Assembly (NCBI GenBank): GCA_951802425.1
Contig: OX637800.1
Span: forward strand, 1,798,001-1,862,000
Direction of reading: 5' to 3'
Source: Clavaria fumosa
Lineage: Eukaryota > Basidiomycota > Agaricomycetes > Agaricales > Clavariaceae
DNA length: 64,000 bases
The position numbers were made by a program, and so were the translations under genes. The stretch's first letter is position 1. Every line of letters starts with the position of its first letter. Positions 1 to 10,990 of the stretch are shown here, one piece after another. The notes beneath the pieces were generated by a model. That model ran no database searches. It saw only the letters and a list, made by a program, of their open reading frames with translations, and was not told the origin of the DNA.

Positions 1-736
1 TCCGCGCCCTAATCCTTTATCGCCATTAAAAGAAGCATTACATCTCCCTTTGTACATATACCCATCGTCCCTCTACAGCCAAATTCTTCGGCTCATCAGT
101 ATTTCTTCCCTGCCAAAATAACATACAGTATATCAGACATTGAGTTGTACATTGCATCGTTTCAACCTTCTGAAAATCATAAATCCGCAGTATCTTTGGG
201 AGATGGCTTGACCTGGCTGCTTGCGTTATCTATTGAGAATTTAGAGCTGCATTCCCCACATTCCCCAGCTTCTCCCTTGCGTGGATGTGGCTCGCGCTTG
301 ACTTCATCTCGAAGGTAGGTATGGTCAAGTTCCTGTACAACTTGGAAATGCAAACTTGGTCTTTGGTTGGTTCAAGTTACAGACTGAGAGTGTGATAGCG
401 AGGAGCGAAACCTCACGTCTACCTGCTCAAAATCTTGATTGCCCCATTCTTATGCGCACCTGCCTTAGGACGCCAAGACAAGCACGCTCACAAAAGGCTG
501 TCAGATGCATCAGGGACTGCGTCCCTCTAGTAATCTCTACCTGCATTTTTTCTGCACTGGTCGGGGAAGCGTAATGTGCAGTCAGTCTCTTTCTGACCCG
601 CAGATGGAGGGCTAGTTGGGACGATGTAGAGATGGATAAGATGTAGATTTCTACGTGACTATATCCTGCATGTAATGTAATGTAGGACTCTGACTGGCGC
701 GTCTCATCATAAACCGCATCCTTCGTACAATTCTCT
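1..736. other. No gene recognised; 3' flank of secreted-protein gene A
   Basis: Only short, overlapping open frames without recognisable motifs are present. The right part is the downstream flank of the minus-strand gene that ends at 737. Confidence 0.5.
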
Positions 737-1500
737 TCATGGATAATTGAAATACGGGTCCGTGGCCGCCTTAACAGGCCAATAGAATTGATTAAAGATG
801 GGTTGGAATAAGTCATAGCGGATGTGGGGGTTGTAGTGGGACATAATCTGGAGCGCATTTTTCACGAACATGATGCAATTCTCTTGGCGTGGCGGTCGGG
901 TGGGGGCCGCATGGACCCATATATAATTCAGTAGGGCTTGCATTTCTTGAGCCGTTTGTACGCATCCGAGAGGCATCATCATTTTTCGAGCCTGACCGAT
1001 TTGGAAGGGAAATTGTCGTTGGAAGGGCCCGCGGGAAACGACGTGGAGAGGGGCAGCCGAGTGACCATCCCACACCGCTTCGACGAAATGGCCGTAGGCA
1101 TCGAAAGGCCTTGAATTGGTCCCGGCACCCGTTGGCGGAGTGGAGAAGAAGAGTGCCCAGTGCTCGTTGCCTAACCCAATATTCTCGCGGACGAGGTTGA
1201 CACATACTTGACCATCTTGGGATAGGAAGACATTAGCTTGTCACTTGCGATCATGTTCTGTAACAGGAACTAACTTTGAAGCTGTGGGGGGTGCCCTCCT
1301 GCTTGCACATGCACTCCAGCTCGTACAACATGAGATACGGATTGCTCATCAAGTAAATTCTGCGTGTAGAGTGCAATGTGAGTTACGAAGGTCTAAGGAG
1401 ATGATGGGCAGCTTACTTGATATTCAACAGGCAGTGCGAGCGCGCACAGAACCGCGAGGAAGGCCAAGCAGACAATGAGTAAAGAACGCGAGGAGAACAT
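737..1500 (-). CDS. Small secreted protein, paralogue A (LRAT/PPPDE-like motif order)
   Basis: Predicted secreted protein of 215 residues; function unknown. I read three exons on the minus strand: 1500-1417, 1359-1275 and 1215-737. The first intron is GT-AG. The second ends at an AAG acceptor. Exon 1 encodes a hydrophobic signal peptide (MFSSRSLLIVCLAFLA...) ending near LALPVEYQ. Exon 3 holds a conserved block with Glu-His-Trp-Ala-Leu-Phe and, about 95 residues later, Glu-Asn-Cys followed by hydrophobic residues. This His-then-Cys order recalls circularly permuted papain-fold families (LRAT/H-Rev107, PPPDE/DeSI); that assignment is inference. The same three-exon layout and a 479-nt last exon occur in the paralogues at 43023 and 48426, which supports the model. 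A is the most diverged copy. A TATA box lies about 155 bp upstream. Confidence 0.8.
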
Positions 1501-1652
1501 ATTATAGATAGATTTTGGCAAACGTCCAGCGTCGTACCTGACCGTCATCTGGATTAGAACGTAGACAGGGGACGACGTTAGACAACTACCCACCGTCGTA
1601 GAGATAAGAAGGGAGCTCTGAATTGCTGAGTATGAGTCAAAAACAAAGCATC

Positions 1653-1659
1653 TTTTATA
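1653..1659 (-). promoter_or_regulatory. TATA box of secreted-protein gene A
   Basis: TATAAAA on the minus strand, at the position matching the TATA boxes of the two paralogues relative to the start codon. Confidence 0.6.
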
Positions 1660-1844
1660 CAGGCAGAGCTGATCTGCAAAGGCAGTACGCCCGGTCGTAG
1701 AGGGTTACAAAGATCACTTAAATCACGGCGCGAGGATTGTGTAGGGATGAGCTTTCCTGGCTGAGGAACCGGAAACGTAGAATTTCTACCGCCTATCAGG
1801 TTGAGGACACACAGAGCCCTAATGAACGGTGGCAACGGTGGGGC

Positions 1845-2215
1845 AATTGATGCAGGCTGCCAAGGCCTTCGTTCCATGGGCAGCACAAGGATCACCGAAA
1901 TCACTGTCGCAAGATTGTACAGGAAGATAAGCTCCGAGATGAGAGAGACACCTTCGATTCTACATCACGCTTCAGGCCAAGGAGCGGACAAAGCACCGTT
2001 GTAAGATGGTGACCACACCACCGATGATGCGGGCTGCCAAATTCTTCGTCATAAGTCTCGCAAGGATCACTAATATCACGCAAGAAAGATCGTCAAGAGT
2101 GAATGGTTGCTCTGCTGCGAGAGGAAAAGTGATACGCACTTTGCAATCCGATGATGTTAAAGATATACAACATCGCCACGCTGCCAGGAATTGTTGTAGG
2201 CTGCCAAGTTCGCCG
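1845..2215 (-). repeat. Promoter repeat modules upstream of gene A
   Basis: A core resembling TGGCAGCCTGCATCA (read on the minus strand) recurs near 1849-1863, 2023-2039 and 2198-2209. The same core recurs three times upstream of each of the two paralogues. Confidence 0.55.
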
Positions 2216-2239
2216 TTCCATGAGAAGTGAGCAGATCGC

Positions 2240-4552
2240 TGAAGCGAACTTGGAAGACTTCACAAGGAAGTGGTTGATTTACGTTTACCTGCCCAAGAGG
2301 GATGAACTGAAACGTAGGACTGGTACCGTCGCACGCTGTCAATCGCGTGCCATTGGAGACTTGGAAATTCGACCGTCAAGTTCGTTGCTCTGTGGGCAGC
2401 ATCAATTTAGCCATTGAGTAAATGCGACGCCTGATTCTGCGAAGATATGCAGCATAACTGGGAAGAACCCTTCCGCAATGAGTACTAAGAAACGGTGAGT
2501 CCAGTCACGACTTCCGATGACTAGTATCTGACCATGCCTACCGTGAATGGCGCTGAGAAGAGGCACCGCGGGGCGACCGCGCCCCTACCTCAGTCCTGTT
2601 GGTGATTGATTGACGACTTGGACTTCGATCAATAATCACGTGCCCGCGTTGTCGCCTCAGCAATGCGCCATCACAGGCTTTCAAGGCACCTGCATGATGC
2701 AGCACTTAGACGCTGTAGATTCTGCCCACAGGATATGCCGCATCAGCAAAAGACTGCAGTGCGTGCGATGATGCCAGACTTCGTATGGCTTGATGGCTGA
2801 TGCGCTTTTGTCCCATCTCTGAAAAGCCCGGGGAGCCCCGGTCGGGTCCAAGCGAGTGTGTGACAAAAGCAGAGGCGGCCTATCCGACACTCCACGGTCA
2901 CGGCTCAAGACGAAAAGGGAACAATGTGCACGTGAGTATGAGTTGCGGTTCAGCCGCATATTCACTCACCCCTTTGCAGTTGTTGCTGAATGCCGAAGAT
3001 GCTTTTGTTAGATGGTGAGGGCGCGACGTATGGTCCGGCCATCCCTAAGTCCATCAATCACGAATATGTGACGCAAAGGTGCCACATGTTGGTTCTCGTC
3101 AGAAAGAATTTGAAAAGTTATGGCGATTATCCACGAAGTTCGCAATGGAGATGATATCTCAAAAAAAACGCTGTGTGACGAGCCGCGCCTCGCGTATCCA
3201 CTGTTTCGCCGTGACTCTCCCACCTGACGCAAGCATTGTTTCCCTTCTCTTTCTTGTCGTACAAGACGCTAGATGAGGCTGATGTTGGCGTAGGATAGGG
3301 CGAGAGGGAGATTTAAGAGCGGACGAGACTGATCGGGACCACGTTACGGGATCGGATGGTGCGAACAAACGAACTTGCGGTGTCTGTAACAGCATCCGTC
3401 GCCTGCAGATCGGCGAAAACGCTCGCACATTTCAAGGACGAACGTAGGGGATGCCCGGCGGAGTTCGGGACGCCTGTAAAGTGGAACGCTTCGTTTGTAA
3501 AGCGGAACGCTTCGTTTGTAAAAAAAGGCCGCGTTTGCAGGATCGGGTGATCGGCAGGAGACGTGGAGAGATGAAGAGGGATGTACACATACATGTCAGA
3601 GCGAACCCCAAATGCCTACCGCGACAGAACGAGGGTGTCGGCGGGGGGTGGCAAAATGAGAACCGTCTGGTAATGAACTTGTTCCCGAGAGGAACAACGG
3701 CTTGGTTCGGTTGCGCACCGGGTCCTGAGTCTCCGCGGCAAACACGTATCCAGGCATGTGCTCGGAAAGCACCGGTGGTCACGCGATTGCAACCCGCAAA
3801 TGTTATTACTGTAATGAGCCGAAAGCAATACGAGGGTGGTGACAAAGAGAGAGACTTAAACTCTGAGACGAGAATCTGCGTCGTCGAGCTTGTCGATGCC
3901 TCTCCGGCGCAGGTTTACCTAGCCTTCTACAGATCATGCCATGGCCGTGAGCAGCAGCGTAGAGAGAGCAAGAAGAGGCGTTTGGAATGCTTCGCGGCCT
4001 ATTCCCTTCCGTGCCTCCCACAGGTGACGCCACCCGAACGGGGGCACAAAATTGGAATCGCACACAGAAGTCCTAAGACGCCAGCGGCAATCCACAGGGC
4101 GCTTGGCTCGTCACTTTTCCCTCACTTTGGATGGGACCTGATAGCCTGGAGCCTGCGTCCCACTCTCCGTATTAGAGCAGATGATGGAACAGGCTCTATC
4201 TCTGAGGCTGGTGGGCGCTTGGAGTCGAAACAGTGTAAAAGACCGCCAGGCGCAGCACCACAGCGGCAAACCTTGCCCGGGTCCGCAGTGGGTGTTCCAT
4301 AGTTTGCCACACGCAGATCCCGGCTGGGGAGGCGAGAGCGGCAGTAGTCTTTGACGGGTGCGCATTCCGCAGTCATTATTATTATTGACAAGAAAAGAAG
4401 AGTAAGAGTGTAGGGTGCCACATTGTCACCTTGACACCAAACAGTTGACGCGTGTGTCAAAACAAAGCCCAGCACTGATAAGCAATCACGCTTCTGCCAC
4501 CTCCCCAGGTGACGGCGTTATCCCACCTTTTGCGAACTACTAGTAGATAAAG
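2240..4552. other. Intergenic, no gene recognised
   Basis: Several frames stay open, the longest at 3451-4302 on the plus strand with 283 codons. None shows a domain, splice-supported conservation or credible composition. A two-unit 21-bp tandem repeat lies inside. Confidence 0.45.
3476..3520. repeat. 21-bp tandem repeat, two units
   Basis: The unit GTAAAGYGGAACGCTTCGTTT occurs twice in direct succession from 3476 and 3497, followed by a third partial start. Confidence 0.8.
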
Positions 4553-6172
4553 ATGGGAGGGATGTCGTCTGACCCAGTAGAGTTAAAGAAACTCGTGAAG
4601 CAGCTACAAAATGCACAGACAGATGAGGTACGCGTGAACGATTTCTACCTCACTGTAAAGAGGCCATTCACTGACTCTTGTTTCATCTCCCATCAGGATA
4701 TCAAGGGCATTTTAAACATTCTCAAAAGAGAATACACCGTAAACGAGGCTATCCTTAGGGTGGGCATTTCATTTTCAATTTTCTACCCTCAATTCCTTAG
4801 GATTGGAGAAACAACTAGTGTTAGTGCAGTTACTGAAATTTCCCATAGGAGAGCAGGGCTGGACTTGCAGTGGGCAAGCTACGGTCACACTCGTCCAAAG
4901 ACGTCGCAGACCAAGCCAAAGAACTCGTCAAGAAATGGAAGAACGAGGTTGACAGGGCAAAAGGGGACGCAGGCCTCCATCGCAGCGGTAGCAAAGCCAA
5001 CGTCATGTCAGGAAAGTCCGGCAGCACGTCAGGGAAAGCAGCGATGTCAGGGAAAGCGGGGAGCTGTGAGTTTCCTTCCTGCCATACTCTTCTTGTTTCA
5101 CGCATGAGCCCGGCTGCCGTGCTATCATCTCCTTGTTGTCAACTGACCCTCGCAATGTTTTTCGCTCCTCTTCTCTTGTGCGTTTCAGCCGCGAAGCCCA
5201 ACCATGCGGGTGCTGGAACCAAGGTCGAGAACCGGACTGCCAAAGGCGATGCTGTCAAGACGGACTGGACGGGAGACAAGACGAGGGACCGGTGCATGGA
5301 ACTTATCTACGATGCCTTAGCCTCCGATTCCGGTGCCCGTAAGCATTTTAAAAAATTATGCCTATACGTCTCTCTGAAGTATTGTTCCTATTTTTTGCTT
5401 GGCGTGGCGCACCTGTCGCTTTTCAGCCAGCGACCTTATTCTGTCTCGCGCGCGGGACATCGAGAGAAACACGCTCATCAACAATGACGGGATCACAGCG
5501 GCATACAAGGGCAGGATCAGGATGCTCTACGCGAACCTCAGGGACAAGAAAAACCCTGCGCTCAGGGAGAGCATCGTCAGCGGTGACCTGCCCGTCCTTG
5601 TGTTTTGCAAGATGACGAACGAGGCCAGTAGTCCATTAAATCCCATTTATACACTCACTTACGTGCGTTCTTTTGTCGCATGCAGGAGATGGCCTCAGAA
5701 GAAAGGAAGGCGGCCGACAACAAAATCAAGGAGAGCAATTTGTTCAATTCCTTAGGTGCAGAGGATCAACAGGCAGAGACAGAAGCATTCCAGTGCGGAC
5801 GATGCAAGGAGGTATGGAGACAATATTTGGGTTTTTATGCTTGTACATTGTTTGATTTTTCTTACTCCTTTCTTCTGAGCAGAAGAAATGTGTGTATCGG
5901 CAAGCGCAAACGCGCAGCGCAGATGAACCGATGACGGTGAACTTGCTTTTTCTTGTGGATGAATACTTTCTCATAATATCTCCTTGATCACAGACATTTG
6001 TAACGTATGTGATCCAAAATTGATTCTCTTTCTGATTGTATGATATCATATTTCCTCCAGATGCACTGTGTGTGGGAACAGGTCAGATATTCCTTTGAAA
6101 ACTGCCAATATTGTTTGAATAATTGATCATTTGTTCCATTTCCATGGGGTTTGTAGATGGAAATTTTCTTGA
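4553..6172 (+). CDS. DST1: Transcription elongation factor TFIIS
   Basis: TFIIS rescues arrested RNA polymerase II by stimulating its transcript cleavage activity in the nucleus. I assemble ten exons: 4553-4627, 4697-4759, 4849-5065, 5189-5338, 5427-5623, 5686-5811, 5883-5936, 5994-6004, 6061-6081 and 6157-6172, giving 309 residues. Residues 1-85 form the N-terminal TFIIN/LW domain. A low-complexity Ser/Lys/Gly linker and the central polymerase-binding domain follow. The C-terminal zinc ribbon has Cys pairs near 271/274 (CGRC) and 299/302 (CTVC), the catalytic acidic RSADEP motif near 288, and ends in NRWKFS. Exons 8 and 9 are only 11 and 21 nt, yet they restore the invariant zinc-ribbon ending exactly. 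The intron after exon 5 begins GC, not GT. A second in-frame ATG at 4562 could be the true start. The last three exons lie in CpG-depleted DNA. Confidence 0.93.
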
Positions 6173-7966
6173 GGGCTTTCTGTTTCATTTTTTGTGGTAG
6201 ATCTCACTAATTGCAACTGTTGTATGGGTTTCTCTTCACTCAAATGTAGTGTCTGACTTTTTCCTAGTCATTTGATCTCTTTCATGACTCACACATGGCT
6301 CCCAAATAGCACAGAGTTGTGCACTCCCTCTCTAGTTTCTGGGGCCATTGTTTCTTGCCATACCCAAAGCCATGGTCTATGATCCCTGACTCTCCTGCTA
6401 TGTAGATAGCTTTCTGTGAATGTTAGGATTTTTAAAGAGTGAGCTTGAGAGCTGGACTATTGTTTGGATTCCAGAGATATTACATTTGTAGGATAAATAC
6501 CTCCCAACTGCACCCTTGGGAGTAGTGTTGGCAATGACAGTGGTACGCCATGATGTGCCACACAATGCCATGAATGACGGCCATATGGTGGTCAGTACCA
6601 TGCATGGCATTGACAAACAGAACAAAACTAAGTGCACCACTATGGACCCAATAGCAGGTTGTTATCATCATCTGGTCAAATGATTTATATTTATGAGTTT
6701 CACCCAAAAATCAGTGCAAAACAGATGATGGGTGATTTCTAATCACCATTAAAATCAAGGGATATTCACTAGATAAGATTGAGTTATACAATATAATACA
6801 CCCCTCAATTTGGGTGATATTAAACTGGAGGATATTGGGTTGTGCAAAACATTCTTGAAATCAAGGGATATTCAACATGATGAGATTGAGATATATAATA
6901 CACCCCCCAATTTGGGTAATATTAAACTGGAGGATATTGGGTTGTACAAAACACTCTTTACATTAAGGGATATTCAACATGATGAGATTGAGTTATATAA
7001 TACAACCCCCAATTTGGGTGATATTAAATTGGAGGATAAGTGTTAGGTATAACAAAGTTTTCCTAAATTTTGTGTATTACTAGACATGTAAACTGTTTAA
7101 ATATTCTATGTGTGGCACCAATCAATAGCCCTTCTTCTTGTGTATATCTCTATGAAACTTCAGATTTGTTCTGTTATTATATCCTGAGTTATATCCTGAG
7201 TTATTCCAGTTTAATGTTTGTGTGTCCTTATGGAAGAAATGCTGTATTGTGAATAGCTCAGGAACTATGGACTATCTTATCATGTATTTATATCATTCTA
7301 TAGCTGAGATGTGAGGCTACCTGTGTGCAATATATCATGCAGATTGGTTGAGGATATTTTGAACTCATCAGTTTAGCCCTCCCATCCACCATCATCTGAA
7401 ATGCATGGAAATGATGATCCGGAGGTCCCCAGTCATGACCCCAGACACCTGAAACATTCTGAGCCACTCCCAGATGGCTGTGAGATCTTTTCTTACCACT
7501 TTTGGGTCTCTCTGGCCATCTGCTCCTCCTCCCCCTAGTCCATTTTGGAATATTAAAGATATAAGAAATTATTTGAACCAGAAGGTATAAACCTTATTAT
7601 ACTAGACCCAAATAGGTCTAGGATTGATGCCTTCATGAAACATTAGGGCCCATTTGGCAGCACTTTCTCACATGAAAGCATCTGCCAAATTTGAAATTAC
7701 AATCTGGCTCTCCTGTGCATGGTAGAGAGACTGTTCAGAGACTACTTTCTAGATACAATTCCTGTATTTCAGAAAGAAGTATTTGTACAAAATCAAAATA
7801 CAGCTCTGAGCTGTTTTTGAAATCATGGTTGCAAACTTTGATGCATCTCCAGTGTGCTTTCCTCATCACATTGGCTATGTCTTCCTCTGCACATTTCTCA
7901 GCTGCTCATTCTTTCACTTTGCTACCATATCTTCCACAGCCCTCAACTAGCACCCTGCTCTTGTGA
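6173..7966. other. Decayed non-coding DNA with a tandem repeat
   Basis: No coding sequence is recognised after the TFIIS stop. The stretch is CpG-poor, and its only clear structure is the roughly 102-bp tandem repeat at 6753-7040, plus a 12-bp duplication of TATCCTGAGTTA near 7181-7204. Confidence 0.5.
6753..7040 (+). repeat. ~102-bp tandem repeat, about 2.7 units
   Basis: Units share a TCAAGGGATATTCA start, a GATGAGATTGAG block, CCCAATTTGGGT and ATTAAACTGGAGGATATTGG. Spacing is 102-106 bp. The second and third units are in phase as a 34-codon repeat, but the frame has no recognisable function. Confidence 0.8.
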
Positions 7967-8335
7967 TGTCTGAAGCCAAAGTTGAGACCTGTTGGCCAGC
8001 AGCCAATGAAACTACCCTTGTTGAGGCCTTTGCAGTGCAAAAGCATGTTGGAAAATGGCTGGAAGGCCAGTGCTTATAACACTGTCATTTCTGCACTTGA
8101 AGGGAGTGAGAAGGTCTCAGGTGGTGCAGCCAAGACTCTTGCCACTGTCAAGAGCTGATGGCAGCATGTACATCTCTCACCCTTGTATATTTGCATTGTC
8201 CTCATTGTCCATAGCTCAAAGGAGAGTTTATAGAGGTGAAGAAGCTGCAAAGCCTCTCAGGATTTGGCTGGGATGATGACCTCAAGATTGTCACAATGTC
8301 TACAGAGGTCTGGGAAGCATATATTGCAGTAAGTC
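7967..8335 (+). pseudogene. Decayed Myb/SANT-like domain fragment
   Basis: Translating pieces in different frames gives a block ending GKW, then NGWKASAYNTVISALEGSEK followed by SGGAAKT, then LQSLSGFGWDDDLKIVT and VWEAYIA. These match the consensus of Myb/SANT-like DNA-binding domains common in Agaricomycetes, many of them linked to DNA transposons. Frameshifts and a TGA where an arginine/tryptophan run is expected show that it is dead. The DNA is CpG-poor. Confidence 0.6.
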
Positions 8336-8886
8336 TAGCATTTGGTCTATTATTGAGTTATATGATTTGATTGCTCAACTTGTTGAAAGTGTCATAGTGA
8401 CTGGTGAAGGAATATACCAACTGGGGAACTGTTATGACCCCATCTGATTGCATAAGCATGATCCCCACTCCAGACTCCAGACTCTGCACCAACTCCAGCC
8501 ATCTCTGATCTGCTCTGCTGTAACTCCATGTTCTCTGCTCTGTACCTCCACTGTCCTTTGGACCTTTCAGACTTCTTTCCAGAACCTTCTCCTTTCCTCC
8601 TCTCATTCTGGTAACCAATGGGAGGATGCCCATGATCCATGGGAGTTGTTTTTGTTGTTGTTTCTTTGTCCCATGAAAATTGCACAGGCACATATGGTGA
8701 AACTCTCCTAGTAATTTGATATACTGTATACTATGTTTCAAAGTACTCCCACACTCCTGTCCTTGCAGTATAAGATCCCACCTGTATTTCCCTGTTCCTC
8801 AGTTCGAATATTAAACTCTCTTGATCCTAAACATCTCTGAGCTTTTGTCCTCATCACCCTTGACATTCTCCATGTCATCTGAGCAA
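8336..8886. other. No gene recognised
   Basis: CpG-poor DNA between the Myb/SANT-like remnant and the left arm of a long inverted repeat. No motif is recognised. Confidence 0.4.
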
Positions 8887-9262
8887 CTGTTATGGATCTG
8901 GTACTGGATGCAGATGAAAATGAGTCACTGAGAGTCAGGATGACCCAGACAGGTCCTCAATTCCTTATGCAGTTGGTCTACAGGACTAGTAGATCCTCCA
9001 GTTCCATACCTTCCTGCTAACAGTATTGAAACCAATACTGCTAGCAAGGCATTGCTTTGGGCAGATATTAGTAACCTAAGTGACAACATCCCATGGGCTT
9101 AGCCATTGACCCCCATGGTTGGCCTCAACCTGGTATCACTCCACAGGTTGATACTATGGCTCAATGACTGACCACTCCATAGGTATTGTACACTTAAGCC
9201 AAATCAATAGGATCAGTGAATAGCTAGCTAGCCAGTGATGGGAGAATTAAGCTGAAGAGTTC
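8887..9262 (+). repeat. Left arm of a ~380-bp inverted repeat (LTR-like)
   Basis: The arm begins TGTTATGGATCTGGTACTGG and aligns along its length with the reverse complement of 10418-10823, with small indels. A TGTTATGG start is typical of LTRs, so the arms may be two solo LTRs in opposite orientation. Long terminal inverted repeats of a DNA element are the alternative. Confidence 0.75.
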
Positions 9263-9360
9263 ACAAGATTCTCCTGGTTCTGTAGACCATTCTAGCTCTA
9301 TAAACCTTCCCTCAATTCTCAATACTTGCCTAGTTATTCACTACTTACTCTGATGAATAC
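9263..9360. other. Spacer between inverted-repeat arm and repeat X
   Basis: The arm alignment stops near 9262. The next block that recurs elsewhere begins near 9361. Confidence 0.4.
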
Positions 9361-9905
9361 ACTGGTACATTGTACAGTAGAACACCTTGTACCCTATACC
9401 AAAATATTTATACTTGAGTTCACATATCTACTACATTTGGAAGGATTCAACATGGCTCCTTAACTAGTAATCCTACCATTTAAGGACTCTAAATTAAGGA
9501 GAATTCAGTGGCTTTACATATCATAATTTTATCTCATCTCCTCATTGAGATATTTTGTCTCAAACATTCTGGCTTCTCTAAAATAATCATACTGACTCAT
9601 ACTGACTCATACTGACTCATCTCTAGGGGTTCAAACATTGGGGATTGTGGGGAAGGACCCCATGACCACCCCTGATCACTTCTGCAATGTTCCACAGTGC
9701 TCCCCATCTCAATTGCATCATTTCTTCACCTATCCTTACTTTATTTCTCCTTATCTCCCTTAGATCAGTCATAATTTGGTATACTAGCCATAATTAGCTC
9801 TGTCCCAGCCCTAAACTATGCTGGATATGTGCTAGCAATCTTCTAACAAAAGGGGAGAAGGTGGGAGGGCCAAGGGATTGCACACAAAGGTTCACAAGTG
9901 CACAA
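9361..9905 (+). repeat. Repeat X, copy 1
   Basis: This block recurs in reverse complement at 17053-17130 plus 23503-23926, where the second copy is interrupted by a large insertion. Shared landmarks include CTACTACATTTGGAAGGATT, TGATCACTTCTGCAATGTTC and TTGCACACAAAGGTTCACAA. It also carries three tandem ATACTGACTC units near 9591-9621. No coding capacity is seen; class unknown. Confidence 0.75.
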
Positions 9906-10005
9906 TTTGATGATATGGAGGAGTTGTCCTATTTTGGGTAGTGTGGCAGCATCAGCCATCAGCGCCAATTGCTGTCCCTGCCACTGTGGGAACAGAGCCA
10001 AGTTG

Positions 10006-10035
10006 TCAGACCTCAATCACTTGATTGAGGTCTGA
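10006..10035. repeat. Perfect 14-bp inverted repeat with 2-nt spacer
   Basis: TCAGACCTCAATCA is followed after two bases by its exact reverse complement, forming a potential hairpin or cruciform. Confidence 0.85.
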
Positions 10036-10285
10036 TCATGATCAGGCCACCCCACAATGTCACTGTAGCAGCAGACTCATGGCTGCATAACTTAACTGCA
10101 TTTGCTCTGTCCCTCTTGCAAATTTGCAGTTATGTCCTTACATACCCTCTCTACATTTCTGCCTATTCAGTGTTTCCCATTTCCTTGCCATCCTGACACT
10201 ATTTGACCTTTACTTAGAAGAGGCTACTAGAGTAGTATTATTCAATTTAAAGAATGAATAACCATTATTTCCTTTTGTAAAATTG

Positions 10286-10304
10286 GAATTAAGGGTTATC
10301 AGAG
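10286..10304 (+). other. Possible retroelement primer-binding site
   Basis: AAGGGTTATCAGAGCATAG resembles the TGGTATCAGAGC site, complementary to initiator-Met tRNA, seen just after the 5' LTR of many copia elements. The matching LTR is not clearly delimited. Confidence 0.3.
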
Positions 10305-10417
10305 CATAGGAATCAAACAGTATTAAACGTGCCTCTGTGCAGTTCTTGGTTTTTGCTGTAGAGCCTTGCCTTCCCCTGGGTACTTGTTTTATTCTTTACT
10401 TCACACACCAAGTTGAA

Positions 10418-10823
10418 CTATCAGCTTGATTCTCCCCTCACTGGTTAGCTAGTTATTCACTGATTCATTTTGACCTATCTATATTGATTTGGCTTAAGTG
10501 TACAATACCTATGGAGTGGTCAGTCATTGAGCCATGGTAACAATCTGTGGGGTGATACCAGAGTGAGGCAGACCATGGGGGTCAATGGCTAAGCCCATAG
10601 GATGTTGTCACTTAGGTTACTAACTAATAATGATATCTAGCCCAAAGCAATGCCTTGCTAGCTGTGTTGGCTCCCATGCTGCTAGCAGGAAGGTATGGAA
10701 CTGGAGGATCTACTAATCCTGTAGACCAACTGCATAAGGAGTTGAGGAGCTTTCTGAGTCATCCTGACTCTCAGTGACTCATTTCTGTCTGCACCCAGTA
10801 CCAGATCCATAACAACAACTGAC
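10418..10823 (-). repeat. Right arm of the ~380-bp inverted repeat
   Basis: Read on the minus strand it begins TTGTTATGGATCTGGTACTG and matches the left arm at 8887-9262 throughout, including ACTGACCACTCCATAGGTAT. Confidence 0.75.
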
Positions 10824-10825
10824 AG

Positions 10826-10990
10826 CATTCTTCCACAAAGGAGAGTCCCTTCTATCTGAACTATGGCTATTGCCCCCTGACCCTGCACCACAAAAGCATA
10901 AAAACACTCAAACCCTGCTACCCATCTCATCCCCCCACCACTCACCCACAACCTCACCATGCACTCCCTCAACCAGGACCTACTCTAATT
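10826..10990 (+). pseudogene. Fragment of a second gypsy-type integrase
   Basis: The frame from 10826 reads HSSTKESPFYLNYGYCPLTL and stays open to a TGA near 10988. The SPFYLNYGYxP motif is typical of the 3' end of the Ty3/gypsy integrase core. It differs from the gypsy family elsewhere in the window, which reads TPFFLDYGRHPW. Only a fragment is recognised. Confidence 0.45.

Noticed and set aside
3451..4302. 283-codon plus-strand open frame
   Set aside because: No domain, odd composition, begins within a short tandem repeat, and an opposing frame overlaps it. Chance opening is more likely.
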